The notes: generated by a model from the letters alone, not told the origin. Positions 11,574 to 22,257 are shown, numbered from the stretch's first letter. The stretch: DNA of 64,000 bases from Cronobacter dublinensis subsp. dublinensis LMG 23823 (GCF_001277235.1 NZ_CP012266.1:1736001-1800000); one strand, 5' to 3'. Translations and numbers: made by a program.

Positions 11574-12368
11574 ATGTTTTTAGTCGACTCACACTGCCAT
11601 CTTGATGGCCTGGATTATCAGTCTCTGCATAAAAATGTGGATGACGTTCTGGCGAAAGCCGCCGCTCGCGACGTGAAATTTTGTCTGGCGGTCGCCACCA
11701 CGCTGCCGGGCTACAACGCCATGCGTGCGCTTATCGGCGAGCGGGAAAATGTGGCGTACTCTTGCGGCGTGCATCCGCTTAATCAGGATGAAGAGTATGA
11801 CGTGGAAGAGCTGCGTCGCCTCGCCGCCGATCCGCGCGTTGTCGCGATGGGTGAAACGGGGCTCGATTATTATTACACGCCGGAAACGAAAGCCCGACAG
11901 CAGGAATCGTTCCGTCACCATATCCGTATTGGCCGCGAGCTTAACAAACCGGTTATCGTGCATACCCGCGATGCCCGTGAAGACACGCTGGCTATCCTTC
12001 GCGAAGAAAAAGTGACGGACTGTTCAGGCGTACTACACTGTTTTACGGAAGACAGAGAGACGGCGGGCAAACTGCTGGATCTGGGGTTCTACATCTCCTT
12101 TTCCGGCATTGTGACCTTCCGCAACGCGGAGCAGATCCGCGAGGCGGCGCGCTATGTTCCGCTCGACCGGATTCTGGTGGAAACCGACTCGCCGTACCTG
12201 GCGCCGGTTCCGCACCGCGGTAAAGAGAATCAGCCTGCGCTGGTGCGCGACGTGGCGGAATATATGGCGGTGCTGAAGGGCGTGAGCCTGGAAACGCTCG
12301 CTGAAACCACCACCCGTAACTTCTCCACGCTGTTCCATGTTGACCTCTCCGCGCTGCAATCTGCCTGA
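11574..12368 (+). CDS. ycfH: TatD-family metal-dependent hydrolase YcfH
   Basis: A 264-residue TIM-barrel metallohydrolase of the TatD DNase family. The metal ligands are DSHCHLD at residues 6-12, the glutamate in GETGLDYYY, the histidine in PVIVHTRDA, and [14 protein letters not shown]. The E. coli homologue is a putative deoxyribonuclease; the physiological substrate is not established. It ends the pabC-holB run and is followed by the ptsG control region. Confidence 0.93.
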   Translation: MFLVDSHCHLDGLDYQSLHKNVDDVLAKAAARDVKFCLAVATTLPGYNAMRALIGERENVAYSCGVHPLNQDEEYDVEELRRLAADPRVVAMGETGLDYYYTPETKARQQESFRHHIRIGRELNKPVIVHTRDAREDTLAILREEKVTDCSGVLHCFTEDRETAGKLLDLGFYISFSGIVTFRNAEQIREAARYVPLDRILVETDSPYLAPVPHRGKENQPALVRDVAEYMAVLKGVSLETLAETTTRNFSTLFHVDLSALQSA

Positions 12369-12408
12369 TAAACCGAGTTATTTTAAAGCTCGTAATTAAT
12401 AGTCAAAG

Positions 12409-12448
12409 CGAGTAAAGTTCACCGCCGAAATTCAGGCGGTGAGACTCG
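12409..12448. repeat. Inverted repeat between ycfH and ptsG
   Basis: TCACCGCC (12419-12426) pairs with GGCGGTGA (12435-12442) around an 8-base loop, and an outer CGAGT/ACTCG pair (12409-12413 with 12444-12448) extends the hairpin. There is no T-run, so it may be a weak terminator or mRNA 3' end for ycfH. Confidence 0.45.
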
Positions 12449-12511
12449 ATTTATAAACATCCTGAAACACTTAATGTAAAGAATTGCAAGTTTTCCCCCA
12501 GGGTGTGTTTG

Positions 12512-12533
12512 AAACGTGATAGCCGTCAAACAA
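12512..12533 (+). promoter_or_regulatory. CRP site upstream of ptsG
   Basis: The core CGTGATAGCCGTCAAA resembles the TGTGA-N6-TCACA consensus and is the sequence I recall as the CRP site of E. coli ptsG. It lies about 135 bases before the ptsG start, where activation of the main promoter is expected. Confidence 0.65.
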
Positions 12534-12544
12534 AGATCGCGTGA

Positions 12545-12570
12545 TTTATTTTACTCTGCGTAATAAATAA
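12545..12570 (+). promoter_or_regulatory. Probable Mlc operator / ptsG promoter region
   Basis: An AT-rich segment with TTATTTTACTCTG followed by TAATAAATAA has the layout of an Mlc (DgsA) operator, and the same sequence occurs at E. coli ptsG. Mlc represses ptsG when glucose is absent. The call rests on resemblance and position. Confidence 0.5.
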
Positions 12571-12635
12571 AGGGGACTCAGATCCCCTGTTTATGGCCCG
12601 TTTCTCCCCCCGGGCTGATGCGTGAAACGCGTAAA

Positions 12636-12667
12636 AAAAGCACAAATACTCAGGAGCACTCTCAATT
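12636..12667 (+). promoter_or_regulatory. ptsG ribosome-binding region and probable SgrS sRNA target
   Basis: The leader ACTCAGGAGCACTCTC just before the ATG is the segment that SgrS pairs with in E. coli to block ptsG translation and trigger RNase E decay during sugar-phosphate stress. AGGAG is the Shine-Dalgarno sequence. The sgrS gene itself is not in the window. Confidence 0.6.
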
Positions 12668-14101
12668 ATGTTTAAGAATGCATTTGCTAACCTGCAGAAG
12701 GTGGGTAAATCGCTGATGCTGCCAGTCTCCGTACTGCCTATCGCAGGTATCCTGCTGGGCGTCGGTTCTGCAAACTTCAGCTGGCTGCCAGCCGTGGTGT
12801 CCCACGTCATGGCGGAAGCGGGCGGTTCTGTTTTCGCAAACATGCCGCTTATCTTCGCTATCGGTGTCGCGCTGGGCTTCACCAATAACGACGGCGTATC
12901 AGCACTCGCGGCAGTGGTTGCCTACGGCATCATGGTGAAAACCATGGCAGTGGTCGCCCCTCTGGTGTTGCACCTGCCTGCCGAGGAGATCGCCGCGAAA
13001 CACCTGGCGGACACCGGTGTGTTGGGCGGTATTATCTCCGGTGCGATTGCAGCGTATATGTTCAATCGCTTCTATCGTATCAAGCTGCCTGAGTATCTGG
13101 GCTTCTTCGCGGGTAAACGCTTCGTTCCGATCATCTCTGGTCTGGCGGCGATTTTCACTGGCGTGATCCTGTCCTTCATTTGGCCGCCGATTGGCTCCGC
13201 CATCCAGACGTTCTCCCAGTGGGCTGCATACCAGAACCCGGTTGTCGCGTTCGGTATCTATGGCTTCATCGAACGTTGCCTGGTGCCGTTTGGTCTGCAC
13301 CACATCTGGAACGTACCTTTCCAGATGCAGATTGGTGAATTCACCAACGCCGCAGGTCAGGTGTTCCACGGCGATATCCCGCGTTACATGGCAGGCGACC
13401 CGACCGCGGGCAAACTGTCTGGCGGCTTCCTGTTCAAAATGTACGGTCTGCCGGCTGCTGCTATCGCTATCTGGCACTCCGCTAAACCGGAAAACCGCGC
13501 CAAAGTGGGCGGTATCATGATCTCCGCTGCGCTGACCTCGTTCCTGACCGGTATCACCGAGCCTATCGAGTTCTCGTTCATGTTCGTGGCGCCGATCCTG
13601 TACGTTATCCACGCGATTCTGGCAGGCCTGGCCTTCCCGATCTGTATCCTTCTGGGTATGCGTGACGGCACCAGCTTCTCGCACGGCCTGATCGACTTCA
13701 TCGTTCTGTCTGGTAACAGCAGCAAACTGTGGCTGTTCCCGATTGTCGGTCTTTGCTACGCCGTGGTGTACTACACCATCTTCCGCGTGCTGATCAAAGC
13801 GATGGACCTGAAAACTCCGGGTCGTGAAGACGCTACCGAAGACGCTAAAGCTGGCGCAACCAGCGAGATGGCTCCGGCTCTGGTGGCCGCGTTTGGTGGT
13901 AAAGAAAACATCACCAACCTCGACGCCTGTATCACTCGTCTGCGCGTAAGCGTGGCTGACGTGGCGAAAGTGGATCAGGCTGGCCTGAAGAAACTGGGCG
14001 CTGCGGGCGTGGTTGTTGCAGGCTCCGGCGTTCAGGCGATTTTCGGCACCAAGTCCGATAACCTGAAAACCGAAATGGATGAATACATCCGTAACAGCTA
14101 A
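12668..14101 (+). CDS. ptsG: Glucose-specific PTS enzyme IICB
   Basis: A 477-residue inner-membrane glucose permease and phosphotransferase. The EIIC domain (residues 1 to about 380, many membrane segments) includes the [13 protein letters not shown] block. A linker leads to the EIIB domain, with the phosphorylated Cys421 in [10 protein letters not shown]. It receives phosphate from EIIA-Glc and imports glucose as glucose-6-phosphate. The length matches E. coli. A strong terminator follows. Confidence 0.97.
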   Translation: MFKNAFANLQKVGKSLMLPVSVLPIAGILLGVGSANFSWLPAVVSHVMAEAGGSVFANMPLIFAIGVALGFTNNDGVSALAAVVAYGIMVKTMAVVAPLVLHLPAEEIAAKHLADTGVLGGIISGAIAAYMFNRFYRIKLPEYLGFFAGKRFVPIISGLAAIFTGVILSFIWPPIGSAIQTFSQWAAYQNPVVAFGIYGFIERCLVPFGLHHIWNVPFQMQIGEFTNAAGQVFHGDIPRYMAGDPTAGKLSGGFLFKMYGLPAAAIAIWHSAKPENRAKVGGIMISAALTSFLTGITEPIEFSFMFVAPILYVIHAILAGLAFPICILLGMRDGTSFSHGLIDFIVLSGNSSKLWLFPIVGLCYAVVYYTIFRVLIKAMDLKTPGREDATEDAKAGATSEMAPALVAAFGGKENITNLDACITRLRVSVADVAKVDQAGLKKLGAAGVVVAGSGVQAIFGTKSDNLKTEMDEYIRNS

Positions 14102-14120
14102 TCCTGGCTGTCGGGGAGAT

Positions 14121-14148
14121 AAAGGGAGGCGCAAGCCTCCCTTTTTTT
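14121..14148 (+). terminator. ptsG terminator
   Basis: The stem GGGAGGC (14124-14130) / GCCTCCC (14135-14141) with a GCAA loop is followed by seven T residues. Confidence 0.9.
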
Positions 14149-14273
14149 ACGCCTGAAATTCGCAAGGGCAGAAGGGTCGGCCGATACATAAAAGAGCGCG
14201 TCAGGGCCATCGGCCAGGCGTTAAGACAGCGATTCTTGCCTGCATGACGCGTCGCGAGACGGTGAATCGCAAT

Positions 14274-14300
14274 AAAAAAGGGAGCCACAGGGCTCCCTTT
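14274..14300 (-). terminator. fhuE terminator
   Basis: A 10-bp stem (14277-14286 with 14291-14300), read on the minus strand, runs into a T-run (the A-run at 14274-14279). It lies 32 bases beyond the fhuE stop. The roughly 120 bases between this and the ptsG terminator hold nothing recognisable. Confidence 0.85.
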
Positions 14301-14331
14301 CTAGTTTAATGCCATCACAACACGATGGTCA

Positions 14332-16533
14332 TCAGAAACTGTAGCTCGCCGTGACGGAGAAATTACGTGGCTCGCCATACACACCATAAGTGCCGAGATA
14401 ATCGTAATACTCTTTATCAAAGACGTTATTGAGGTTTGCCTGCACGGCGAGATTTTTCGTCGCCTGATAACGCGTGAACAGATCGACCACGGTGTAACCG
14501 CTCTGGGTGATACGCGTGTCGCCATTCGGGCCCGCGATGTCCTGCCAGGTTTTGGTCTGCCAGCGCGCGCCGCCGCCTACGGTGAGTTCAGGCAACATCG
14601 GCAGTTGATAACGCGTGAAGAGCTTCATGGTCGTGCGCGGCTGGTCCGGGTTAACGGCCACGCCATCGCCCGCTTCAGCCACGTAGCGACTCGCGCCAAA
14701 GGTTAACTGCCAGTTATCGGTCAGCGCGCCGTTCAGCTCAAGCTCAACGCCTTTACTGACGGTGCCGTCAACGGATTCATACGCCGTCTGCCCACCTGAG
14801 CCTGGAATAATCACGCCGGTGTTCACCGCCACGTTATCCTGCTCGATACGGAATACCGCAAGAGACGCCGTGAGGCGCGTGTTAAACCAGTCCGCTTTCA
14901 CCCCTGCTTCATAGGCTTTACCGGTCGTCGGGTCGAGGAACTCGCTGTTCACATCGCGCTGGCCGCTCGGCTGGAAGATGGAGGTATAGCTGGCATACGC
15001 CGACCACGTATCGTCGATGTCGTAAATCAGGCCCGCGTAAGGCGTGATGTCATCCGATTTGCTGCGGCGGATTTCATCCGGCTTACGTTCGAGATTGTAT
15101 TTCGCGTTCCATTCGGTATAGCGCGCGCCCAGAATCAGATGCAGCGGATCGGCAAGGGAGAGGCGCGTTGCGGCATAAACGGATTTCTGGCGGATAACAT
15201 CACGCTGATAAAGCGTGAAATCAGACCAGGTGGGGTTAGCCAGCGTGTCGCCGTTATAGTTATGAATGTTACCGACATCCATCAGGCCGAAATTATCATT
15301 CACCGGGTATGCGTTGTCGTAGTTGTTACGCTGGCGGCTGTAGCTGCCGCCAAACATCATTTCATGCTGGCGACCCGCCAGTTCATACCCGCCGCGCACA
15401 AAAGCGTCGACCGAATCCTGCTTACGCTCGCCGACGTTCCAGCCGCCCCATGCGCCCTGAAAGAGGGCGGCGTTATAGCGGCCGGTCGTTTTGTCCGGGA
15501 ATCCGTCGATATACATCAGGCGATTATCGAAATTGGTTTCCGCATGCATCGCGTTAACTTTCGCTTCCCAGCCGTTATCGAAGCGCTGCGTCAGGTTGGC
15601 GAAAATTTTGGTGGAATCGAGGTTAGAATAGGCCCAGTCGGCCGCGGTATTAAAACCACGGCGGAAATGCGTGCGGCTGCCATCGCTGTAAAGAGAAGGA
15701 AAACCGCCCCAGGTCGGGCTGTCCTCTTCACTTTCCTGGTAGTCATAACCCAGCGACAGCTGCGTAGAATCGGTAATGTCGGCATCGATAACGCCGTAGA
15801 TGAATTTTTTGCGATAGTGGTTACGCTCCACCCAGCTGTCATTATCCTGATAACCTGCCACCACACGCCCGCGAACGTTACCGGATTCCACCAGCGGGGC
15901 CTGCAAATCCATCACGTAACGCTGTTTATCCCAGCTGCCGTAAGTGGCGGACACATTGCTTTTAAATTCTTTGCTGTCCGCATGTTTGCGAACCATATTG
16001 ACGTAAGCCGAAGGGTTACCGGTGCCGCTCATCAGGCCAGCTGCGCCGCGCACGACCTCAATTTTGTCATAAATCGCCGTGTCGCCCGCGGTGTCGCCAA
16101 AGTTCCAGCGGTTATCCAGGAACGTCGGCATATCTTCATAGGCAAAATTGCTGATGTAGAAACCGCGTGCGAAGAAATTAGTGCGGCTGGTGTCGATACG
16201 CGAGGCGGTGACGCCCGTGGTGTTTGCCAGCACGTCTTCAATCGAATTCAGCTGCTGATCCTGCATGCGCTGCTGACTAATCACGCTGACCGACTGCGGA
16301 ATATCGCGCGGCACCAGCAGCATTTTTGTTCCGGATGTAGTGGTTTTTACGCTGTAATCCTGCGACTCATCAGGCGTGCCGCTGTCAGCAGCCGCGTCGA
16401 CCACAATGGTGTCGTTGGTCGCAGGCGCCGCGTAAACCGCCGGAGCCGCCAGCGCGCTGGCAATACTTAACGCCAGCAAAGAGGGAAGGGAAGACGCCGG
16501 AACGACGCCCTGACGAAGTGCATGCTTAGCCAT
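14332..16533 (-). CDS. fhuE: TonB-dependent ferric coprogen/ferrioxamine receptor FhuE
   Basis: A 733-residue outer-membrane receptor for hydroxamate siderophores. The signal peptide ends near AVYA (about residue 35), and a TonB box DTIVVDA lies at residues 41-47. The plug domain (IPQSVSVISQQRM through VVRGAAGLMSGTGNPSA) is followed by a 22-strand barrel ending in a terminal aromatic, ASYSF. Overall sequence and length agree with E. coli FhuE (729). A Fur box precedes it. As in E. coli it is convergent with ptsG. Confidence 0.94.
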   Translation of the reverse strand: MAKHALRQGVVPASSLPSLLALSIASALAAPAVYAAPATNDTIVVDAAADSGTPDESQDYSVKTTTSGTKMLLVPRDIPQSVSVISQQRMQDQQLNSIEDVLANTTGVTASRIDTSRTNFFARGFYISNFAYEDMPTFLDNRWNFGDTAGDTAIYDKIEVVRGAAGLMSGTGNPSAYVNMVRKHADSKEFKSNVSATYGSWDKQRYVMDLQAPLVESGNVRGRVVAGYQDNDSWVERNHYRKKFIYGVIDADITDSTQLSLGYDYQESEEDSPTWGGFPSLYSDGSRTHFRRGFNTAADWAYSNLDSTKIFANLTQRFDNGWEAKVNAMHAETNFDNRLMYIDGFPDKTTGRYNAALFQGAWGGWNVGERKQDSVDAFVRGGYELAGRQHEMMFGGSYSRQRNNYDNAYPVNDNFGLMDVGNIHNYNGDTLANPTWSDFTLYQRDVIRQKSVYAATRLSLADPLHLILGARYTEWNAKYNLERKPDEIRRSKSDDITPYAGLIYDIDDTWSAYASYTSIFQPSGQRDVNSEFLDPTTGKAYEAGVKADWFNTRLTASLAVFRIEQDNVAVNTGVIIPGSGGQTAYESVDGTVSKGVELELNGALTDNWQLTFGASRYVAEAGDGVAVNPDQPRTTMKLFTRYQLPMLPELTVGGGARWQTKTWQDIAGPNGDTRITQSGYTVVDLFTRYQATKNLAVQANLNNVFDKEYYDYLGTYGVYGEPRNFSVTASYSF

Positions 16534-16661
16534 GTGTTGCCCTTAAAAAGAATAAAATGATGCTGTGCATCAGGCTGTGGAATTACGACTCTCATCAATG
16601 GCATCCGGCCTGATGAACAGAAATCGCAGGACTAAAACAACGTTCCAGTGTCAATAAAAAT

Positions 16662-16680
16662 GAGAACTATAATCATTTGT
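16662..16680 (-). promoter_or_regulatory. Fur box upstream of fhuE
   Basis: This segment matches 13 of 19 positions of the Fur consensus, with ATAATCATT intact, about 130 bases upstream of fhuE. It implies iron repression of the receptor, as in E. coli. Confidence 0.65.
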
Positions 16681-16880
16681 TTTTGCGGTGTAAACAAATG
16701 TAAGACGCGTTACAAATCGACGAGAAGAAGAAAGGAAAAGAAAAACAAGCGAAGCGGCGCGACAACAGGGCGGGGATACACTATAAGCTTCCGCTTTATA
16801 AAGAAAAACCGGGCCAAAGGTTGAAAGGAAGCGATTATCTCGCTCATACTCTTAACGTTTATCCAAGAAGGAAAAAAACC

Positions 16881-17240
16881 ATGGCCGAAGAAACCATTTT
16901 CAGCAAAATCATTCGCCGCGAAATCCCGTCCGATATCGTTTATCAGGATGAGCTGGTGACGGCGTTTCGCGATATTTCTCCCCAGGCCCCAACCCATATT
17001 CTCATCGTCCCGAACGTGCTGATCCCGACCGTCAACGACGTCACCGCAGAGCACGAGCAGGCGCTCGGTCGTCTGTTTACCGCCGCCGCGAAAATCGCGC
17101 AGCAGGAAGGCATCGCGCAGGACGGCTATCGTCTGATCATGAACTGCAACCGTCACGGCGGGCAGGAGGTCTACCACATCCATATGCATCTGGTCGGTGG
17201 CCATGCGCTGGGGCCGATGCTTGCGCATAAAGGTGTCTGA
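16881..17240 (+). CDS. hinT: HinT purine nucleoside phosphoramidase
   Basis: A 119-residue histidine-triad protein that hydrolyses adenosine 5'-phosphoramidates and lysyl-AMP. The triad HIHMHLVGG lies near the C-terminus, with [15 protein letters not shown] at the N-terminus. The start at 16881 (AGAAGGA upstream) gives exactly the E. coli length; the in-frame ATG at 16821 adds 20 unrelated residues. It starts the hinT-ycfL-lpoB-thiK-nagZ run. Confidence 0.96.
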   Translation: MAEETIFSKIIRREIPSDIVYQDELVTAFRDISPQAPTHILIVPNVLIPTVNDVTAEHEQALGRLFTAAAKIAQQEGIAQDGYRLIMNCNRHGGQEVYHIHMHLVGGHALGPMLAHKGV

Positions 17241-17241
17241 T

Positions 17242-17616
17242 ATGGGGCGTGCTCGCACAGGCTGGCTGCTGGCCGCGCTGCTGATGGCAGGTTGCCACTC
17301 TGCGCCTACCATTCCCGTCAGCGACGATCAGGCGGTGGTGATGGAGTCCAGCGTGCTGGCCGCCGGCATAACCGCTGAAAAACCAGACTTTTCTTTGCAA
17401 AACGGCAGGCCTGGCGCCGCCGCCACCATTTACAATAACAAAGACGCGCCCGTTACCGTCCACTATCGCTTTTACTGGTACGACGCCCACGGGCTGGAAG
17501 GCCAGCCGCTGGAAGTACCGCAGACCGTGGTCATTCCGGCGCAGGGGCGCGTGACGGTTAACGGCCAGACCGACTATCTGGCAGCCCGCAAAGCCCGTCT
17601 TTATCTCTATCTCTGA
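17242..17616 (+). CDS. ycfL: YcfL family lipoprotein
   Basis: A 124-residue predicted lipoprotein with lipobox LMAGC (Cys18). The mature part contains MESSVLAAGITAEKP and VTVHYRFYWYDAHGLE, as in E. coli YcfL, and ends KARLYLYL. It belongs to the DUF1425 family, whose function is unknown. It lies one base after hinT and 8 bp before lpoB, and the position next to lpoB suggests an envelope role (inference). Confidence 0.88.
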   Translation: MGRARTGWLLAALLMAGCHSAPTIPVSDDQAVVMESSVLAAGITAEKPDFSLQNGRPGAAATIYNNKDAPVTVHYRFYWYDAHGLEGQPLEVPQTVVIPAQGRVTVNGQTDYLAARKARLYLYL

Positions 17617-17624
17617 AGGGGGAA

Positions 17625-18290
17625 ATGTTGAACAGAATGTATCGCTATGCGCTGCTGGCGACGGTCGCCCTGGCGCTGTCGGGCTGTATTGTACCCGGCG
17701 AGCAAAAACCTGCGCCGGTTGAAGAAGCGCAGCCGGGCACGCAGCAGCCCACGCAGCCTGTCCCGCCGCCGTCCGAGCCGGTGCCGACTGTGCCCTCCGT
17801 GCCGTCTGTTCCGGCGCAGCCTGGCCCGATTGAGCACCCGGCTGAAAACGCCACGCCGGAGCCTAAATCGCGCACCTATGACTGGAGCAGCGCGATGGCA
17901 CCGATGGTCGGCAAAATGTTGCAGGCAGGCGGCGTGAATGCCGGCAGCGTACTGCTGGTTGACAGCGTCAATAACCGTACCAACGGCTCGCTGCAAACCG
18001 GCCCCGCCACCGAAGCCCTGCGCGGCGCGCTGGCGAACAACGGCAAATTCACGCTGGTCTCCGCACAGCAGCTCTCCATGGCGAAACAGCAGTTGGGTCT
18101 CTCGCCGCAGGACAGCCTGGGCTCGCGCAGTAAAGCCATCGGCATCGCCCGCAATGTAGGCGCGCAGTATGTGCTTTACGCCAATGCCGGCGGGAATGTG
18201 AACGCCCCTACGCTGCAAATGCAGCTGATGCTGGTACAGACCGGCGAAATCATCTGGTCGGGTAAAGGTGCCGTTCAGCAAACCCAGTAA
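17625..18290 (+). CDS. lpoB: LpoB, outer-membrane lipoprotein activator of PBP1b
   Basis: A 221-residue lipoprotein with LSGC lipobox (Cys21). A proline-rich flexible linker (about residues 25-75) spans the periplasm, followed by the globular domain with SVLLVDSVNNRTNGSL and MAKQQLGLSPQDSLGSRSKA. It reaches through the peptidoglycan to stimulate the transpeptidase and glycosyltransferase activities of PBP1b (MrcB). It is slightly longer than the E. coli protein because of the Pro linker. It overlaps thiK by 23 bp. Confidence 0.95.
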   Translation: MLNRMYRYALLATVALALSGCIVPGEQKPAPVEEAQPGTQQPTQPVPPPSEPVPTVPSVPSVPAQPGPIEHPAENATPEPKSRTYDWSSAMAPMVGKMLQAGGVNAGSVLLVDSVNNRTNGSLQTGPATEALRGALANNGKFTLVSAQQLSMAKQQLGLSPQDSLGSRSKAIGIARNVGAQYVLYANAGGNVNAPTLQMQLMLVQTGEIIWSGKGAVQQTQ

Positions 18291-19116
18291 TCTGAGCCTG
18301 GAAGGGTTCTTACAGCAGAGTTTTCCGGCGGCTTCGGCCGCCGGTGTCGTTTGTGCGCTACCGGGCCTGAGCGACGGTGCCTGGCGTGTTGTTGTCGACG
18401 ACGAAACGCTGGTGGTGCGCCGCGACGCGCGCGCAAGCCGCGCGCGCAGTCCACGCCAGTATCGGGCGCTGAAACGGCTGCCCGCAACGCTCGCGCCGCG
18501 CCCGCGTCGCTGCGACAACGGTTGGCTGGCAGTCACTTTTCTGCCGGGCGACATCCACGACGCGCTGCCGCCGGTGCCGCAACTCGGCGCGCTGCTGTAT
18601 CATCTGCATCGTCAGCGCTGCTTTGGCTGGCGTATCGAACTGCTGCCGCTGCTGATGCGCGACTGGCAGCAGAGCGCGCCGACGCGCCGCACGCGTTTCT
18701 GGCTACGCCTGCTGCACCGGCTGCGCCGTCGCGGCGAGCCGCGTCCGCTGCGTCTTGCGCCGCTGCATATGGACGTTCATCCCGGCAACCTGGTCCAGGC
18801 GCAGACGCAACTGAGGCTCATCGACTGGGAGTATGCGGGAGATGGCGACGTGGCACTGGAGCTTGCCTGCGTCTGGCTCGACGACGCGACGCGCGAGGCG
18901 CTGCTTGTGGATTACGCGCAACGCGCCCTGATGGACGCGACGTTGTTGCGCCGCCAGGTAGCACGCTGGCGTCCGTGGAGCGGGTTACTGATGGCGGGCT
19001 GGTATGAGCGCCGCTTTCAGGAAACCGGCGACCGCAAATTTATCACACTCGCAGACGAGGCCTGGCGCCAGCTGCGGGGAAGCGAATACGAAGGGAGAGA
19101 AACATGGGTCCGGTAA
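18268..19116 (+). CDS. thiK: Thiamine kinase ThiK
   Basis: A 282-residue kinase of the aminoglycoside phosphotransferase/choline kinase fold that phosphorylates salvaged thiamine. The catalytic block [11 protein letters not shown] (Brenner-type HxDxxxxN) lies near residue 168, and [11 protein letters not shown] supplies the metal-binding Asp. The starting MPFSKPSN aligns with the E. coli start despite the 23-bp overlap with lpoB. The coding sequence is very GC- and Arg-rich. It overlaps nagZ by 13 bp. Confidence 0.93.
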   Translation: MPFSKPSNLSLEGFLQQSFPAASAAGVVCALPGLSDGAWRVVVDDETLVVRRDARASRARSPRQYRALKRLPATLAPRPRRCDNGWLAVTFLPGDIHDALPPVPQLGALLYHLHRQRCFGWRIELLPLLMRDWQQSAPTRRTRFWLRLLHRLRRRGEPRPLRLAPLHMDVHPGNLVQAQTQLRLIDWEYAGDGDVALELACVWLDDATREALLVDYAQRALMDATLLRRQVARWRPWSGLLMAGWYERRFQETGDRKFITLADEAWRQLRGSEYEGRETWVR

Positions 19117-20126
19117 TGCTGGATGTGGAAGGCTTTGAGCTTGATGCCGAAGAGCGTGAAATTCTGGGGCATCCGCTGGTGGGGGGGCTTATCCTCTTTA
19201 CCCGCAACTATCACGATCCGCAGCAGTTGCGCGAGCTGGTGCGTCAGATCCGCGAAAGTTCGCATAACCATCTGGTCGTGGCCGTAGACCAGGAGGGCGG
19301 GCGCGTGCAGCGTTTTCGTGACGGATTCACCCGTCTGCCCGCGGCACAGAGCTTCGCTGCGCTGCTGGGGATGGAAGAGGGCGGTAAGCTGGCGCAGGAG
19401 GCGGGCTGGCTGATGGCCTGTGAAATGATAGCGATGGATATCGACATCAGCTTCGCGCCGGTGCTGGATGTCGGCCACCTCAGCGCCGCGATTGGCGAGC
19501 GCGCTTTCCATGATAAGCCTGAAAATGTGCTGGCGATGGCGAAGCGTTTCATTAGCGGTATGCAGAGCGCGGGCATGAAAGCGACCGGCAAACATTTTCC
19601 TGGCCACGGGGCCGTCAGCGCCGATTCCCACAAAGAAACGCCGCGCGACCCGCGCCCGGCGGCGGAGATCCGCCGCCACGACATGCTGCCGTTTTGTGAG
19701 CTCATTAGTTACAACATGCTCGATGCGGTGATGCCCGCGCACGTCGTCTATAGCGATGCCGATCCGCTGCCGGCCAGCGGGTCGCCTTACTGGCTTAAAC
19801 AGGTGCTGCGTGGTGAACTCGGTTTTGACGGTGTGATTTTCTCTGACGATCTCTCAATGGAAGGTGCTGCGATCCTCGGCAGCTATGCGCAGCGTGGCCA
19901 GGCGGCGTTGGACGCCGGTTGCGATATGATCCTGGTCTGTAATAATCGTAAGGGTGCCGTTAGCGTTCTGGATAACCTGTCGCCGATCAAAGCAGAACGT
20001 GTTACACGTTTGTATCATAAAGGTGTAATTACGCGTCAGGAACTGATGGCGTCAGCGCGATGGAAGCAGGTAAGCGGTGAACTTACCGCGCTGCATGAGC
20101 GCTGGCAGACGCACAAGGCGGGGTAA
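19104..20126 (+). CDS. nagZ: Beta-N-acetylglucosaminidase NagZ
   Basis: A 340-residue GH3 enzyme that removes GlcNAc from anhydro-muropeptides in the cytoplasm during cell wall recycling. KHFPGHG lies at residues 163-169, and the nucleophile is Asp248 in FSDDLSMEG. Its products feed AmpR signalling in species with inducible AmpC. It overlaps thiK by 13 bp. Confidence 0.97.
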   Translation: MGPVMLDVEGFELDAEEREILGHPLVGGLILFTRNYHDPQQLRELVRQIRESSHNHLVVAVDQEGGRVQRFRDGFTRLPAAQSFAALLGMEEGGKLAQEAGWLMACEMIAMDIDISFAPVLDVGHLSAAIGERAFHDKPENVLAMAKRFISGMQSAGMKATGKHFPGHGAVSADSHKETPRDPRPAAEIRRHDMLPFCELISYNMLDAVMPAHVVYSDADPLPASGSPYWLKQVLRGELGFDGVIFSDDLSMEGAAILGSYAQRGQAALDAGCDMILVCNNRKGAVSVLDNLSPIKAERVTRLYHKGVITRQELMASARWKQVSGELTALHERWQTHKAG

Positions 20127-20165
20127 TTCGTTGCCCTGAAGCTGCTACGCTGGGATGAAAATGCG

Positions 20166-20708
20166 ATGATTATCTACTTACACGGTTTCGATTCAAACAG
20201 TCCGGGTAACCATGAGAAAGTGCTGCAACTGCAGTTTATCGATCCGGATGTGCGGCTTATCAGTTACAGCACGCGGCATCCAAAACACGACATGCAGCAT
20301 CTGCTGCGCGAAGTGGACAAGATGCTGCAGCTGAACGTCGACGAGCGTCCGCTCATCTGCGGCGTGGGGCTTGGCGGTTTCTGGGCGGAACGCATCGGGT
20401 TTCTGTGCGACATTCGGCAGGTTATCTTCAACCCGAACCTGTTTCCGTATGAAAACATGGAAGGCAAAATCGACAGGCCGGAAGAGTATCTGGACATCGC
20501 GACCAAGTGCGTAGAGAACTTTCGTGAGAAAAACCGCGACCGCTGCCTGGCTATCCTCTCGCGCGAGGATGAGGCGCTCGACAGCCAGCGTTCTGCCGAA
20601 CTGCTGCATCAGTATTACGAAATCGTCTGGGATGAAGAACAGACGCATAAGTTTAAAAATATTTCGCCGCACCTGCAGCGCATTAAAGCATTTAAAGCGC
20701 TCGGCTAA
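20166..20708 (+). CDS. ycfP: YcfP, alpha/beta-fold UPF0227 protein
   Basis: A 180-residue protein of UPF0227, an alpha/beta hydrolase-like fold. It begins [19 protein letters not shown] and has [13 protein letters not shown], where the usual nucleophile serine of GxSxG is replaced by leucine. Catalysis is therefore doubtful and no function is established. Length equals E. coli YcfP. A terminator follows. Confidence 0.92.
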   Translation: MIIYLHGFDSNSPGNHEKVLQLQFIDPDVRLISYSTRHPKHDMQHLLREVDKMLQLNVDERPLICGVGLGGFWAERIGFLCDIRQVIFNPNLFPYENMEGKIDRPEEYLDIATKCVENFREKNRDRCLAILSREDEALDSQRSAELLHQYYEIVWDEEQTHKFKNISPHLQRIKAFKALG

Positions 20709-20745
20709 TCCGCGTTACTCACGCAAAATCCTTTTACCCCCACCG

Positions 20746-20776
20746 ATGGGCCAGCCGCAAAAGCTGGCCCATTTTG
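20746..20776 (+). terminator. ycfP terminator
   Basis: A 10-bp stem (20746-20755 with 20763-20772) around a 7-base loop is followed by a T-rich tail. Confidence 0.8.
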
Positions 20777-20797
20777 TTTATCTTTAATGCATAAAAA

Positions 20798-20811
20798 TTG
20801 ATGTACATCAA
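20798..20811 (+). promoter_or_regulatory. FNR box upstream of ndh
   Basis: TTGATGTACATCAA matches the TTGAT-N4-ATCAA consensus exactly and is a perfect palindrome. It lies 135 bases before the ndh start. FNR represses ndh under anaerobiosis in E. coli, so the same control is expected here. Confidence 0.85.
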
Positions 20812-20945
20812 ATTTGGTATGACCAATGCACCGTTCATGTTATGCTCGTCACTGTTGTGGGCCATGTTGCTAAACTATTGTTAATTAAAAGCTATTTTTA
20901 ATAACTTTGAATTAACAATTAGTTAAACACTTTAAGGGGGTCACG

Positions 20946-22250
20946 TTGACTACGCCATTAAGAAAGATCGTTATCGTGGGCGGCGGCGCCGGCGGACTGG
21001 AGCTCGCCACGCAGCTCGGTCATAAACTGGGCCGCGGCAAAAAAGCGAAAGTCACGCTGGTGGATCGCAATCATAGCCACCTGTGGAAACCACTGCTGCA
21101 TGAAGTAGCGACCGGCTCGCTGGACGAAGGCGTCGACGCGCTAAGCTATCTGGCGCACGCGCGCAACCACGGTTTCCAGTTCCAGCTAGGCTCTGTCGTA
21201 GACATCAACCGCGACGCGAAAACCATTACCCTTGCCGAACTGCGTGATGAAAAAGGCGAACTGCTGGTGGCAGAGCGCAAGGTTCCTTACGACACGCTGG
21301 TCATGGCGCTCGGCAGCACCTCCAACGACTTCAACACCCCTGGCGTCAAGGATCACTGTATTTTCCTCGATAACCCGCATCAGGCGCGTCGTTTCCATCA
21401 GGAAATGCTTAACCTGTTCCTGAAATACTCCGCCAACCTCGGCGCTAACGGCAAAGTGAATATCGCGATTGTCGGCGGCGGCGCGACGGGCGTTGAGCTC
21501 TCCGCAGAGCTGCATAACGCGGTGAAACAGCTGCACAGCTACGGCTACAAAGGGCTGACCAACGAAGCGCTGAACGTGACGCTGGTGGAAGCGGGAGAAC
21601 GTATTCTGCCTGCGCTGCCGCCGCGTATCTCCGGTGCCGCGCATAACGAACTCACCAAGCTTGGCGTGCGCGTTCTCACTAACACGATGGTGACCAGCGC
21701 TCAGGCCGATGGCCTCAACACTAAAGACGGCGAATTCATTCAGGCTGACCTGATGGTCTGGGCAGCAGGCATCAAAGCGCCTGATTTTATGAAAGAGATT
21801 GGCGGCCTGGAAACCAACCGTATCAATCAGCTGGTCGTCGAGCAGACGCTGCAAACCACGCGCGACCCGGATATCTTCGCCATTGGCGACTGCGCCTCCT
21901 GTCCGCGTCCGGAAGGCGGCTTCGTACCGCCGCGCGCCCAGGCGGCGCACCAGATGGCTACCTGCGCGCTGGATAACATCCTGGCGCAGATCAAAGGCAA
22001 GCCGCTCAAGCCATACGTCTATAAAGACAAAGGCTCGCTGGTGTCGCTGTCGAAATTCTCCACCGTCGGCAGCCTGATGGGCAACCTGATGCGCGGCTCG
22101 ATGATGATCGAAGGACGTATCGCGCGCTTTGTTTACATCTCGCTGTACCGTATGCACCAGATAGCGCTGCATGGCTATTTCAAAACTGGCCTGATGATGC
22201 TGGTAGGCAGCATCAACAGGGTGATCCGCCCGCGCCTGAAGCTGCACTAA
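20946..22250 (+). CDS. ndh: Type II NADH dehydrogenase
   Basis: A 434-residue membrane-associated, non-proton-pumping NADH:quinone oxidoreductase. The FAD-binding GGGAGG lies at residues 12-17 and the NADH-binding [10 protein letters not shown] near 176-185; [11 protein letters not shown] is the C-terminal FAD contact. The start is TTG at 20946 after AAGGGGG, as in E. coli ndh. It is under the FNR box described above. Confidence 0.96.
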   Translation: MTTPLRKIVIVGGGAGGLELATQLGHKLGRGKKAKVTLVDRNHSHLWKPLLHEVATGSLDEGVDALSYLAHARNHGFQFQLGSVVDINRDAKTITLAELRDEKGELLVAERKVPYDTLVMALGSTSNDFNTPGVKDHCIFLDNPHQARRFHQEMLNLFLKYSANLGANGKVNIAIVGGGATGVELSAELHNAVKQLHSYGYKGLTNEALNVTLVEAGERILPALPPRISGAAHNELTKLGVRVLTNTMVTSAQADGLNTKDGEFIQADLMVWAAGIKAPDFMKEIGGLETNRINQLVVEQTLQTTRDPDIFAIGDCASCPRPEGGFVPPRAQAAHQMATCALDNILAQIKGKPLKPYVYKDKGSLVSLSKFSTVGSLMGNLMRGSMMIEGRIARFVYISLYRMHQIALHGYFKTGLMMLVGSINRVIRPRLKLH

Positions 22251-22257
22251 GTAACGC

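Noticed and set aside
12899..14134. 411-codon minus-strand frame opposite ptsG
   Set aside because: Antisense shadow of a complete, well conserved gene; composition is unlike a real protein.
15139..16470. 443-codon plus-strand frame opposite fhuE
   Set aside because: Antisense shadow; no start signal or domain.
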